Positions 28,209-36,781 of a stretch of 64,000 bases of DNA are shown here, one piece after another (position 1 is the stretch's first letter; each line of letters starts with the position of its first letter). The stretch comes from JAEUOS01 sp964470865 (GTDB taxonomy: Bacteria; Pseudomonadota; Gammaproteobacteria; Burkholderiales; JAEUOS01), in assembly GCA_964470865.1 (NCBI GenBank), contig CAYYFR010000007.1, positions 9,531-73,530 on the forward strand, written 5' to 3'. The position numbers and the translations under genes are program-made. The notes below the pieces were generated by a model. That model was not told the origin of the DNA, did not search any database, and saw only the letters and a list, made by a program, of their open reading frames with translations.

Positions 28209-28783
28209 TGAACACAAGCCCATCTTGCAACGGCCTTTTGCAGAAGGCGATCGGACTGTTGTTGGCGCTCGTGATTCTGGCAGGCGGTGGTTTCGCTGAC
28301 ACTGCGCGTGCGGCAGACACCCACATCAGCAACCTGATCCCCGACGCGCAACGGGTCGGCGGCGGGCGCCTGACGTGGTTCGGGATCCATGCCTACGACG
28401 CCGCGCTGTACGCCGAGAATGCCCGCTTTGTCGCCAATGCGCCACTCGCGCTCGAATTGACCTATGCGCGCAATTTCAAGGGCGCCAACATCGCCGAGCG
28501 CAGTATCAGCGAGATTCGCAAAATGGGGCTGGCTACAGAAACCGAAGCCGGCGAATGGCTGGGCATATTGGTCGGGATTTTCCCCGACGTGCGGCCCGGC
28601 GATCGCCTGGCCGGTGTGCAAGGGGCCAGCGGGCCGGCGCAGTTCTTCCATAATGGCCGCGCCGTTGGCAGCATCGCCAACGAGCGCCTGAAACGCGCCT
28701 TCTTCGCGATCTGGCTCGATCCACGCACCTCGGCCCCGGATTTGCGCAACCGGCTCATTGGCGCCGCCCCGGAAGGCAAATGA
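28208..28783 (+). CDS. Chalcone-isomerase-fold exported protein
   Basis: A 191-residue protein with a signal peptide (GLLLALVILAGGGFADTARAA) and a chalcone-isomerase-like domain: RLTWFGIHAYDAALYAE, LTYARNFKGANIAERSISEI and IFPDVRPGDRLAG. Bacterial members are periplasmic and bind lipids or fatty acids rather than flavonoids; this is family knowledge, not shown here. It overlaps the methyltransferase gene by one base (TGATG) and the transporter gene by 4 bp, so it is embedded in the coupled operon. Confidence 0.8.
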   Translation: MNTSPSCNGLLQKAIGLLLALVILAGGGFADTARAADTHISNLIPDAQRVGGGRLTWFGIHAYDAALYAENARFVANAPLALELTYARNFKGANIAERSISEIRKMGLATETEAGEWLGILVGIFPDVRPGDRLAGVQGASGPAQFFHNGRAVGSIANERLKRAFFAIWLDPRTSAPDLRNRLIGAAPEGK

Positions 28784-30021
28784 ACGGCGTAGCCGTGCCT
28801 GTGCCGCTCGGACGCCTGCAGTTGGCAACCTTCGGTGCACTTGGTTTGCCGCTGGCGTTTGCGGCGCTGCCGATCTACGTGTTCGCCCCGAAGTTCTATG
28901 CCGGCCTGGGACTTTCGCTGACCACAGCCGGCGCGGTATTGCTGGCCGCGCGCCTCGCCGATGGTCTGATCGACCCGTGGCTGGGAGCCGCTTCGGATCG
29001 CGCTGCCAGTCCGGCAAGGTTCATCGCCCTGGCGTTGATCCCGCTGGCGCTTGGCATGCTTGCATTATTCAACCCGCCGTCCGGCATCCCGCTTGCGCTC
29101 TGGCTGGTGGCGGCGGTCAGCGTTGTGACGCTCGGCTTCTCGGCCGCCAGCATCGCCTACCAGGCCTGGGGCGCACGCATCGGTGTCGCCAGCGAGCGCA
29201 CCACCATCACCGCCACGCGCGAAGCCTTTGGTCTGGCCGGCGTGATTCTGGCGTCATTGCTGCCACAGGTCTTCGCGCCCACGGTCGAACAAGGCCTGCC
29301 CGCCACAGCGCTGGTGTTCGTGCTGCTGCTGGCGCTGTGCGCCTTCACCACCTTGGTGCGGCCGCCGGCCACGCCAACAGCGATCGACTCGGCAACAACG
29401 ATGCCACGCGGCACCGCCGGGGCATTCGCCAGCCGCCGTTTTCGCCGGCTGCTGGCGGTATTCGCGCTCAACGGCATCGCCTCTGCGATTCCGGCCACCC
29501 TGTTTCTGTTTTTCGTAGCAGACGTTCTCGGCCTCGAACAAAAAAGCGGCCTGTTCCTGGCTCTCTATTTCATCAGTGCCGCACTGGCCCTGCCTCTCTG
29601 GGTGCGGCTTGCCGCCGGCATCGGCAAGCGTCGTGCCTGGCTGGCATCGATGATGCTGGCGATCGCAGCGTTCGTCTGGGCGTATACGCTGGGCAGCGGC
29701 GACCTTTTGGCCTTCGCGCTGATATCGGCGGCATCCGGTGCCGCGCTCGGCGCCGACCTCGCCCTGCCGCCTGCGCTGCTGGCCGACGCCATCGAGGCGG
29801 ACCGCGCCCGCGGTGCCGAAGGTGCCTATTTCGGTATCTGGAATCTGGTCACCAAACTCAACCTTGCTCTGGCAGCCGGCCTGGCCTTGCCGCTCCTTGA
29901 ATGGCTCGGCTATCGGCCTGGCCTGGCCAACGCCGGTGCCGCCCTGGCGGCGATGTATTGCCTCCTGCCCTGCGCGCTCAAGTTTCTCGCAATCGCCGGT
30001 CTCGCGCGCCTGCGCCTTTGA
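28780..30021 (+). CDS. MFS transporter (GPH/MelB-like)
   Basis: A 413-residue membrane protein with about twelve hydrophobic segments. LADGLIDPWLGAASDRAASPARF near residues 58-80 and the motif TKLNLALAAGLALPLLEWLGY near 355 resemble the glycoside-pentoside-hexuronide:cation symporter group. Members in DUF1365/Cfa operons are of unknown cargo; a lipid or a precursor is possible. It starts inside the previous stop (ATGA) and is followed after 20 bases by the DUF3833 lipoprotein gene. Confidence 0.8.
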   Translation: MNGVAVPVPLGRLQLATFGALGLPLAFAALPIYVFAPKFYAGLGLSLTTAGAVLLAARLADGLIDPWLGAASDRAASPARFIALALIPLALGMLALFNPPSGIPLALWLVAAVSVVTLGFSAASIAYQAWGARIGVASERTTITATREAFGLAGVILASLLPQVFAPTVEQGLPATALVFVLLLALCAFTTLVRPPATPTAIDSATTMPRGTAGAFASRRFRRLLAVFALNGIASAIPATLFLFFVADVLGLEQKSGLFLALYFISAALALPLWVRLAAGIGKRRAWLASMMLAIAAFVWAYTLGSGDLLAFALISAASGAALGADLALPPALLADAIEADRARGAEGAYFGIWNLVTKLNLALAAGLALPLLEWLGYRPGLANAGAALAAMYCLLPCALKFLAIAGLARLRL

Positions 30022-30041
30022 AACCTTCGAAAGGAAATCCC

Positions 30042-30581
30042 ATGCTGCGTGGTTTGCAACGCCTGATTCTGGCTCTGACGACACTTTTGTTGCTCGCGGG
30101 CTGCGCCAGTGTCACACCCGACGAATACCGCGCCGAAAAGCCGGTGCTGGAACTGGACCGCTACTTCACCGGCACCATCGATGCCTGGGGCATGTTCACC
30201 GACCGCCAGGGCAAGGTCGTCAGGCGCTTCACCGTGGTCATGCGCTGTACCTGGAACGGCGACACCGGCACATTAGACGAGGACTTCAGCTATTCCGATG
30301 GCACCAAGGAGAAGCGCATCTGGACCATCAAGAAACTGGGAGGCGGCCGCTACAGCGGTAGCGCCGCCGATGTGGTCGGCGAAGCCATCGGCATCGCCAG
30401 CGGCAACGCGCTCAACTGGCGCTATGTGCTTGACCTCAAGGTTGGCGACAAAAGCTACCATGTGAATTTCGATGACTGGATGTACCTGATGGACGACGAC
30501 GTCATGCTCAATCGCGCCGCCATGAGCAAGTTCGGCTTTTACCTGGGCGAAGTCACGCTGGCCTTCCGGAAGCGCAAGTAG
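30042..30581 (+). CDS. DUF3833 lipoprotein
   Basis: A 179-residue lipoprotein: leader LTTLLLLAGC with Cys at the lipobox, then a lipocalin-like DUF3833 domain (YFTGTIDAWGMFTDRQGKV, WNGDTGTLDEDFSYSDGTKE, KFGFYLGEVTLAFRK). The family recurs in light- and oxidative-stress lipid operons and may bind or move modified lipids at the outer membrane; that is inference. ATG 30042 follows AAAGGAAAT, a good ribosome site. Confidence 0.85.
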   Translation: MLRGLQRLILALTTLLLLAGCASVTPDEYRAEKPVLELDRYFTGTIDAWGMFTDRQGKVVRRFTVVMRCTWNGDTGTLDEDFSYSDGTKEKRIWTIKKLGGGRYSGSAADVVGEAIGIASGNALNWRYVLDLKVGDKSYHVNFDDWMYLMDDDVMLNRAAMSKFGFYLGEVTLAFRKRK

Positions 30582-30599
30582 GCGCCACGCCAGCGACCC

Positions 30600-31379
30600 A
30601 TGGCTTTCAACCCTCCAATCGGGCATTGGTCGGGGCGACGCGTCTGGATCATTGGCGCCTCCACCGGTATCGGCGCGGCTCTCGCCAGGCGACTCGCCGC
30701 CGCCGGTGCGCGGGTCGCACTATCGGCACGCAGTCGCGAAAAGCTCGACGCCCTGGCCGCCGAATTGCCGCAGGCCCTGGTCTTGCCGCTCGACGTACGC
30801 AGCGCCGACCAGCAAGGCCAGGCCTATGCCCGCATCAAGCAGGCATGGGGTGCCGCCGACCTGGTGATTTTCAACGCCGGCACCTATAGTCCGATGCGCG
30901 CCGCTGCGTTTGACCTGGCATCGATGGACGAGCATTTCGCGATCAACTATCACGGCGTGGTCAATGGCCTGGCCGCGGTGCTGCCGGATTTTCTGGCACG
31001 CGACCGCGAAGCGCCGGCCCTGGCCATCGTGTCATCGGTGGCCGGGTTTCGCGGTCTGCCGGCCGCGCTTGCCTACGGCCCCTCGAAGGCCGCGCTCATC
31101 AACCTGGCCGAAACCCTGTACCTCGACTTGTCGCCCCGCGGCATTGGTGTATTCCTCATCACCCCCGGTTTCGTCGACACCCCGCTGACCAAACAGAACG
31201 AGTTCAAGATGCCGGCACTGATCAGCGCCGATCAGGCTGCGACGGAAATCATCAAAGGGTTCGCCCGTGGTGATTTCGACATGCACTTTCCGAAGCGCTT
31301 CACGCGCTGGCTGAAGGTGCTGCGCCTGCTGCCGTACGCGCTCTATTTTCGCGCGGTGCGCAAAATGACGGGGCTCTGA
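30600..31379 (+). CDS. SDR-family NAD(P)-dependent oxidoreductase
   Basis: A 259-residue classical short-chain dehydrogenase. WIIGASTGIGAALARRLA near residue 17 binds the cofactor (Arg/Ser after the second strand, ALSARSREK, favours NADP), FNAG near 90, the catalytic Ser in IVSSVAGFRG, and YGPSKAA near 158 supplies Tyr and Lys. The C-terminus is basic and hydrophobic (FTRWLKVLRLLPYALYFRAV), suggesting membrane contact. Substrate unknown; a long-chain aldehyde or keto-lipid would fit the operon. Confidence 0.9.
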   Translation: MAFNPPIGHWSGRRVWIIGASTGIGAALARRLAAAGARVALSARSREKLDALAAELPQALVLPLDVRSADQQGQAYARIKQAWGAADLVIFNAGTYSPMRAAAFDLASMDEHFAINYHGVVNGLAAVLPDFLARDREAPALAIVSSVAGFRGLPAALAYGPSKAALINLAETLYLDLSPRGIGVFLITPGFVDTPLTKQNEFKMPALISADQAATEIIKGFARGDFDMHFPKRFTRWLKVLRLLPYALYFRAVRKMTGL

Positions 31380-31383
31380 AACC

Positions 31384-31848
31384 GTGGTTTGCGCGAACGA
31401 AACTGGCTCCGCGCGCCGCCCTCTGTCGGTGGAGCTTGCACGCGTGGTCGATTTTTTCGAACATGTCGACGCAGCGGCCGCGGGCCGGCTCGACCAGATC
31501 TATGCCGACCACGCCTGGTTCAAGGACCCGTTCAACGAAGTGCGGGGCATCGAGCCGATCCGCCGCATCTTCGGGCACATGTTCATCCAGGTCGAGCAAC
31601 CGCGATTTGCGGTGATCGAGGCGATGCAGCAAGGCAGCCAGGCCTTCCTCACCTGGGATTTCACGTTTCGCATGAAACGCTTCGACACGCGCAGCACGCA
31701 GACCATCCGCGGTGCGTCGCATCTGCGCTTCGCAGCGGACGGCCGGGTCGAGATGCACCGGGATTACTGGGATGCGGCCGAGGAGTTGTACGAGAAGCTG
31801 CCGTTTGTGGGCGCATTGATGCGCTGGCTGAAACGTCAGGCTGGCTAA
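31384..31848 (+). CDS. SnoaL/NTF2-like small protein
   Basis: A 154-residue alpha+beta-barrel protein of the nuclear-transport-factor-2/SnoaL type: VVDFFEHVDAAAAGRLDQIY, WFKDPFNEVRG, FLTWDFTFRMKRF and GRVEMHRDYWDAAEELYEKL are the usual helix and sheet segments. Such proteins are isomerases, cyclases or ligand binders. Translation probably begins at GTG 31384, four bases after the SDR stop. It appears to be the last gene of the operon. Confidence 0.75.
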   Translation: MVCANETGSARRPLSVELARVVDFFEHVDAAAAGRLDQIYADHAWFKDPFNEVRGIEPIRRIFGHMFIQVEQPRFAVIEAMQQGSQAFLTWDFTFRMKRFDTRSTQTIRGASHLRFAADGRVEMHRDYWDAAEELYEKLPFVGALMRWLKRQAG

Positions 31849-31856
31849 GACGAGCT

Positions 31857-31888
31857 GCCTGGCGCGAGGCCGGCGGGCCAGGCCTTTG
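31857..31888 (+). terminator. Possible terminator of the folE2-SnoaL operon
   Basis: GCCTGGC at 31857-31863 pairs with GCCAGGC at 31877-31883, with a 13-base GC-rich loop, followed by CTTTGG. The T run is short, so an intrinsic terminator is only a possibility. Confidence 0.35.
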
Positions 31889-31956
31889 GTTACCCGCGAC
31901 GACGCACATCCCCGTGTCGCACAAGCCGCAAGCGTCGAGCCGGCTCCCGCTTGCCC

Positions 31957-32562
31957 TTATTTCTTGGCCTCGGCAGGCCGCGGTGCCACCGGCACATAGT
32001 CGAAAACCTTTACCACCTGCTTGACTCCGCTGGTACGCGCGGCCACCGCTGCGGCACGATCGCCCTCGGCACGTGTCACCAGGCCCATCAGGTACACAAC
32101 CCCGGCTTCGGTCACCACCTTGAAAGCATTGGCCTGAAGATCACGATCATCGACGAAATTGCCCTTCACCTTGCTGGTGATAATCGCATCGTTGGTACGC
32201 GCGGTCAGTGAGGAAATGCCGGCGATCTGCAGTTCGTTGACGATGGTGGCCACGTTTTCCACCCCCCCGACAATCCGCTCGGCCTCGGCACGGGCTTGCT
32301 CATTGGGCACCTCGCCGGTCAGCAGAACGCGTCGGTTGAAACTGGCGATGTTGACGTTGGCCTTGTTGCCAAGACGTTCCGAGACCCGGGTTTCGGCCTT
32401 GGCGAAAATCGTCTTGTCCTCGGCCTGTGTAGCCAGAGTACGACGGTCATCAATCGCCAGCGCACCTGCCACGATGCCGCCGGCCAGGATCGGGAAACAG
32501 CCTTGCAGCGCGGGCACGGCCAGCGCAAGCAATGCCAGCGTAAGGATAAGGCGTGAATTCAT
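31957..32562 (-). CDS. BON-domain lipoprotein (DolP/YraP-like)
   Basis: A 201-residue lipoprotein. The leader LALLALAVPALQGC ends in a lipobox Cys, and two BON domains follow: TRVSERLGNKANVNIASFNRRVLLTGEV with GGVENVATIVNEL, then SKVKGNFVDDRDLQANAFKVVTE with VVYLMGLVT. E. coli DolP sits at the division site and supports outer-membrane integrity. The neighbourhood (yraN, lpoA, rsmI) is the same as in E. coli, which supports orthology. ATG 32562 is chosen as it begins the leader. Confidence 0.85.
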   Translation of the reverse strand: MNSRLILTLALLALAVPALQGCFPILAGGIVAGALAIDDRRTLATQAEDKTIFAKAETRVSERLGNKANVNIASFNRRVLLTGEVPNEQARAEAERIVGGVENVATIVNELQIAGISSLTARTNDAIITSKVKGNFVDDRDLQANAFKVVTEAGVVYLMGLVTRAEGDRAAAVAARTSGVKQVVKVFDYVPVAPRPAEAKK

Positions 32563-32678
32563 TGGTCTTCTCCCAACAAAAGGCAATCTATGCCATCGCA
32601 CAGGCTACGTATGGTCAGCCGGCGGACTTCGTGAATGCGCGTGATCGGGTACTGCCATCGCGTCGATCGCAGCACGCC

Positions 32679-32705
32679 TGGTCCCAACACCGGATTCGAA
32701 CCGGG
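32679..32705 (-). other. Orphan tRNA 3'-half-like sequence
   Basis: On the minus strand the sequence reads a 4-bp T stem CCGG-TTCGAAT-CCGG followed by TGTTGGG, A and CCA. This is the pattern of a tRNA T arm, acceptor 3' strand and CCA end. No matching 5' acceptor (CCCAACA) or D arm lies upstream at tRNA distance, so it is not a working tRNA. It lies in the 242-bp space between yraN and the BON gene. Confidence 0.35.
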
Positions 32706-32804
32706 CGCATACCCGTTGCACGAGACGAGCACCGGAAATCGGGGAAACCACTGCTGGCGCACCAAGCTGGTTCATGAATCGATTATATCCGGCTGCCTCG
32801 CGCC

Positions 32805-33176
32805 TCAGGCATCGAATGCGCTCTTGATCCAGCGGATCGAATCGTTGTGCGCATGCTCCAGCAGCACGCAATCAAAACGGCATGGCGACTCGGCGCGCCC
32901 GGCCAGATAAAAACCGGCAGCGGCGACAATGCGCTTCTGCTTGTGCGCATCGATGCTCTCGGCGGCGTTCGCATAGGCCCCCGGGGATCGCAGACGCACT
33001 TCGACAAACACGATCGACGCGCCGTCGCGCATCACCAGATCGATCTCGCCCATGCGACAGCGAAAGTTGCGCTCCAGAAGCGTAAGTCCACGCGCCTTTA
33101 AAAACGCCAGTGCCAGCGTCTCCGCCAACTGACCGGCCTGGTGCCGGTCGACCGCCTGCTGCTGCCGGCGGATCAC
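32805..33176 (-). CDS. yraN: YraN family (UPF0102) protein
   Basis: A 123-residue protein with the family core: GQLAETLALAFLKARG, LLERNFRCRMGEIDLVMRDG and IVFVEVRLRSPGAY. The GEIDL...EVR arrangement is that of a restriction-endonuclease-like fold (catalytic D/E-x-K with Arg here), though activity is not established for the family. It starts 6 bases after the lpoA stop on the same strand, as in many proteobacteria. Confidence 0.9.
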   Translation of the reverse strand: MIRRQQQAVDRHQAGQLAETLALAFLKARGLTLLERNFRCRMGEIDLVMRDGASIVFVEVRLRSPGAYANAAESIDAHKQKRIVAAAGFYLAGRAESPCRFDCVLLEHAHNDSIRWIKSAFDA

Positions 33177-33182
33177 CCTTGG

Positions 33183-34712
33183 TCAGCGACCGGCCAGGGG
33201 CTTGGCCGTACCGTCTCGGTATTCCAGTTGCAGCGGCGCTCGCCCGATCACCCCCGGCTGCACATTCAAGTTTCCGGTCACACCGTCGACTAAAAATTCA
33301 GTGCGCGCCAGCGCAAGTTCACCGGCGATCCGAAAAGCATCGATTCCCAGCGCATACAGCCGCTCGAGGTCTGCCGAGAGTTGCCCTTCGGCTCGCGGAA
33401 ACACCATGGCCGCGGCATGATCCGGCTGGTGCAGCCACGGCATGTCGAAAAAGCGCATGCCGTTCAGATCATGGGCCTTCTGGGTTTCGCCCTTGGGCAC
33501 ACCGGCGAATACCTGGGAGGTGGCGATAACTTGCGTGGCGCGGCCCAGATAGGGCCGCAACAGCCGGGCGCGTTCGGCATCGGCTGCCAAAAAAACCACA
33601 TCGCCGCGTGCCCGGTCGACAGCCTGCCGCACCCGCCCGAGACTGCCCGTGAACTCCACGCTTTCCTTGATGCTTCCGCCGAGCTTGGTCCAGGCGTCGG
33701 CAAAAGCCGCCGCCGCGCGCCGTGCCAGTGGCGCAGTGGTGGTCACGATGACCGCGACTGCTGCCTCATTGCGAAACGCAGCGGCGGCGGCGGCGCGCGC
33801 TTCGGACTCAGTGTTGAGCGACAAGGCAAACATGTTGCGCGGCAGGGCCGCATCACCATCCGGTGTGTTGAGCACCAGCGTCGGCACCGTCAGCGGCAAT
33901 TTGAGAATGGCACCGACATCGGCCTTGGTCAACGGGCCCACGATCACCGCTGCATTGCTGGCCACCGCCTTGGCGACAGCATCGCGCGCGCTGTCTTCGC
34001 TGCCGTCGGTTTCGAAAATGCGCACCTCCGGCTTGTCTGACGCTACGCCGCGCGCCGCCATGAAGCCCTGACGCACCACATCGGCGGCGCGCCCGAAGGG
34101 CGACGACTTTGCCGGCAGGATCAGGGCAACCCCCGCGCGCGACGCTGGCGTTAGCGCAGCGTCGGCGTTGACATTCGAAGGCACCGTACTTGCAAGAGGA
34201 GAGTCGGTGCCGGCACCGGTTGCTCCCGCAGCGGCTTGGGCGGGCGCGGGCACTGTCGCAGCGCTCCCTGCTGCGCCAGCGGTCTGAGCAGCCGCTGGCG
34301 GCGGAAACGGCAGGTTTTCGGCGCCGGTGGGCCCTGCTGGCCGTGCCGCAGGCAGCGCGCCCTCTGCCGTGGCGGCGGGCGCTTGTTCGGATGCATTGTC
34401 AATCGACGGGCGCACAGCCGGCGGCTCCGCTGCTTGCGCACGCGGCCAGGCGTGCGGAGCAGCCGCGTCTCGCGGCTTGGTCGGCTCGCGCGGTGCGAAC
34501 AGATTTTCGATGAAATTCCTGACAGCGCCCAGCGGATTCTGATGCGTGTGCGCAGCCGCAGGTTCGCTCACGCGGCTTGCCGTATCCTGCTGCCCCGCGC
34601 ACAATATGGGAACGCTCATTGCACAGCACGCAATGACGGTCCGCGCAAGCGCCGCAGCCCGCAGTCCCAGACACAGCTTCCGCCAATGGCCAACAAGGCT
34701 ACCCACGACCAC
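33183..34712 (-). CDS. LpoA-like penicillin-binding-protein activator
   Basis: A 509-residue exported protein. An N-terminal signal (VIACCAMSVPILCAG) is followed by about 140 low-complexity Ala/Pro residues and then a type-1 periplasmic-binding-protein fold: VALILPAKSSPFGRAADVVRQ, VIVGPLTKADVGAIL, LVLNTPDG and NGMRFFDMPWL. This is the C-terminal domain of LpoA, which stimulates PBP1A. The TPR-like N-terminal domain of E. coli LpoA is replaced by the linker, as in other betaproteobacteria. Its start overlaps the divergent rsmI start by 27 bp. Confidence 0.8.
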   Translation of the reverse strand: MVVGSLVGHWRKLCLGLRAAALARTVIACCAMSVPILCAGQQDTASRVSEPAAAHTHQNPLGAVRNFIENLFAPREPTKPRDAAAPHAWPRAQAAEPPAVRPSIDNASEQAPAATAEGALPAARPAGPTGAENLPFPPPAAAQTAGAAGSAATVPAPAQAAAGATGAGTDSPLASTVPSNVNADAALTPASRAGVALILPAKSSPFGRAADVVRQGFMAARGVASDKPEVRIFETDGSEDSARDAVAKAVASNAAVIVGPLTKADVGAILKLPLTVPTLVLNTPDGDAALPRNMFALSLNTESEARAAAAAAFRNEAAVAVIVTTTAPLARRAAAAFADAWTKLGGSIKESVEFTGSLGRVRQAVDRARGDVVFLAADAERARLLRPYLGRATQVIATSQVFAGVPKGETQKAHDLNGMRFFDMPWLHQPDHAAAMVFPRAEGQLSADLERLYALGIDAFRIAGELALARTEFLVDGVTGNLNVQPGVIGRAPLQLEYRDGTAKPLAGR

Positions 34713-35594
34713 ACCCCTGATTCTTCCGCGCCGCCCAAGCTTGCCGTTTCATTATATGTGGTCGCCACGCCGCTCGGAAATCTGCGCGACGTCACACTCA
34801 GGGCCTTGGAAGTGCTGGCCGCTGTCGATATGGTCGCCGCCGAGGACACCCGCACCTCGGCCACGTTCCTGGGTGCGCACGGAATTCGCACGCAGCTCAT
34901 GGCAGCGCACGACCACAACGAACAGGCAGCGGCCGCGCGAATTGTCGAACTGCTGGCATCCGGGCGATCGGTGGCGCTGATCAGCGATGCCGGCACGCCT
35001 GCGGTATCGGACCCTGGCGCGCGCATCGTGCGCGCGGTACATGATGCGGGCTTCCGCGTCACGCCGATACCCGGCCCGAGCGCGGCGATAGGCGCGCTAT
35101 CGGTCGCAGGTTTCGAAGGCCCGTTCGAGTTTCACGGATTCCTGCCGCCGAAAAGCGCGGCGCGCCGCGCCCGATTGCGCCAGTTGAAGGCTCTGCCCCG
35201 CACGCTGGTGCTCTATGAAGCGCCGCACCGGATCGTCGAGCTGGCGCATGATCTTGCGGCCGAGTTAGAGCCGGCGCGCCGCATCGTGGTGGCGCGCGAG
35301 CTCACCAAACGCTTCGAAAACGTCGCACCGCTCACCGTGGCCGGCCTCAAGGACTGGCTGGAACACGACCCCAACCGCCAGCGCGGCGAGTTCGTGCTGG
35401 TCATAGAGGGCGCGCGGCCGGATGTTGAGGATAATGCCGAAGCCTTGCGTGTATTGGGGTTGCTGTTGGCCGAGTTGCCGGTGAATGCGGCGGCGCGTCT
35501 CGCGGCGGCCATTACCGGTGCCTCGAAGAACGCGATGTACGCACACGCACTGGCACAGAAAGCCGCTAGCGCCGATCGCGTGCAGCCTACCTGA
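34686..35594 (+). CDS. rsmI: 16S rRNA (cytidine-1402-2'-O)-methyltransferase RsmI
   Basis: A 302-residue tetrapyrrole-methylase-fold enzyme that 2'-O-methylates C1402 of 16S rRNA. Family marks: LYVVATPLGNLRDVTLRALE near residue 22, VAAEDTRTS near 50, LISDAGTPAVSDPG near 98 and IPGPSAAIGALSVAG near 128. ATG 34686 begins MANKATHDH; the frame is open far upstream but that part is antisense to lpoA. The stop overlaps the convergent rlpA gene by 8 bp. Confidence 0.95.
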   Translation: MANKATHDHTPDSSAPPKLAVSLYVVATPLGNLRDVTLRALEVLAAVDMVAAEDTRTSATFLGAHGIRTQLMAAHDHNEQAAAARIVELLASGRSVALISDAGTPAVSDPGARIVRAVHDAGFRVTPIPGPSAAIGALSVAGFEGPFEFHGFLPPKSAARRARLRQLKALPRTLVLYEAPHRIVELAHDLAAELEPARRIVVARELTKRFENVAPLTVAGLKDWLEHDPNRQRGEFVLVIEGARPDVEDNAEALRVLGLLLAELPVNAAARLAAAITGASKNAMYAHALAQKAASADRVQPT

Positions 35595-36681
35595 GTACGA
35601 ACACCGGCTTCAACTGCAGTGATTCACGAATGCGGTCGGCGATAGTCTGCGCCGCGGCACGATCGGCGAAGGGCCCGAGCTGGACCCGGTGCAGGCGGTC
35701 GCGCGCGACGATATATATGGTCTCGTTGAGCCAAGGCAATTGCTGGTAGGTCTTGATGCGAAATTCCTCTGCCCCCTCTTGCGCGCCAAATGCACCCAAT
35801 TGAAGGTACATACCATCGGGTTGGGTCGAGGTTGCCAGCACCGCCGTGGCTGGAGTGGCTGGAGTGGCCGGTACCGACGCCGGTGCCGGGTTGCGTGTGG
35901 CTGCGCTGCTTGACGCAGCGCCCGGCGCTGCCACGCCGGCCAGCCGGGCGGCAGCGGGAGCAGGTGCCGCGGGCGCTGCTGCGACCAAGGTGCCGGTATC
36001 ACCCGCCCGCACCCGCTCCACTTCCACCAGCGCGCTGCCCTGTCCGGCATAGCCGAGCTTCAAGGCGGCGGTGTAGGAAAGGTCGATGATCCGTTCCGAA
36101 TGAAACGGTCCGCGGTCGTTGACCCGGACTACCACCATGCGGCCATTGGCCAGGTTTGTCACGCGCACATAACTCGGCAACGGCAGGATCGGGTGCGCGG
36201 CGGTCATCGCGTACATGTCATAGGGCTCGCCGCTGGAGGTTTTCTGACCGTGAAACTTGCGCCCGTACCACGAGCCCGTACCGCGCTGACGGAAGTCGCC
36301 GTTGCCGGCCAACGGCACGTAGGTTCGGCCGAACACCACATAAGGACGGTTGGTGGCGCTGCGCAGGGGCGGCTCGTCGATCGGAATCGCATCGAGGGTC
36401 GCCTCCAGATTGGGCGGAGGATTATCTCCGGGGCCATCGTCCTGATAGTAGGCACCACGCCGTCCCTGTCCGGGTTTGCCCGGTACTACCGGTGCCGGCT
36501 GCGTGCCTTGAGCGCTCACCGGCGGCCGGGGCTGCGGTGGCGACGCCTGTGGTGTGGGTCGCTCCACCGGTGCGCGCCCGCCGAGCGAGCTGCAAGCGGC
36601 GATTGCCATCCCAAGAGCCAGGCTGGCTAAGGCACGGAAGATGCTCGATACATGCACGCTGATGGTCGCGGCAATCTTCAT
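35587..36681 (-). CDS. rlpA: Septal ring lytic transglycosylase RlpA
   Basis: A 364-residue lipoprotein: leader LALGMAIAAC, a Pro-rich linker, a double-psi beta-barrel at about 120-215 (QRGTGSWYGRKFHGQKTSSG, YVRVTNLANGRMVVVRVNDR, DLSYTAALKLG), an Ala/Pro linker with three ATP repeats, and a C-terminal SPOR domain (YLQLGAFGAQEGAEEF, VQLGPFADRAAAQ). RlpA cleaves denuded septal glycan. ATG 36681 is used since it begins the leader. It follows the convergent rsmI with an 8-bp overlap and is downstream of ubiE. Confidence 0.92.
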   Translation of the reverse strand: MKIAATISVHVSSIFRALASLALGMAIAACSSLGGRAPVERPTPQASPPQPRPPVSAQGTQPAPVVPGKPGQGRRGAYYQDDGPGDNPPPNLEATLDAIPIDEPPLRSATNRPYVVFGRTYVPLAGNGDFRQRGTGSWYGRKFHGQKTSSGEPYDMYAMTAAHPILPLPSYVRVTNLANGRMVVVRVNDRGPFHSERIIDLSYTAALKLGYAGQGSALVEVERVRAGDTGTLVAAAPAAPAPAAARLAGVAAPGAASSSAATRNPAPASVPATPATPATAVLATSTQPDGMYLQLGAFGAQEGAEEFRIKTYQQLPWLNETIYIVARDRLHRVQLGPFADRAAAQTIADRIRESLQLKPVFVLR

Positions 36682-36781
36682 GCCCGGGTTCCCGGACCGC
36701 AAGACAGGACTCGCGGTAGGCGGACATCGTTCCAGCGCACAAGCGCTCGTTCGTCCTGTTCGCAAGCAAGCCCGCGCCACA

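Noticed and set aside
35850..35880. Short 9-bp tandem repeats in rlpA
   Set aside because: They encode the Ala-Thr-Pro linker of RlpA and need no other explanation.
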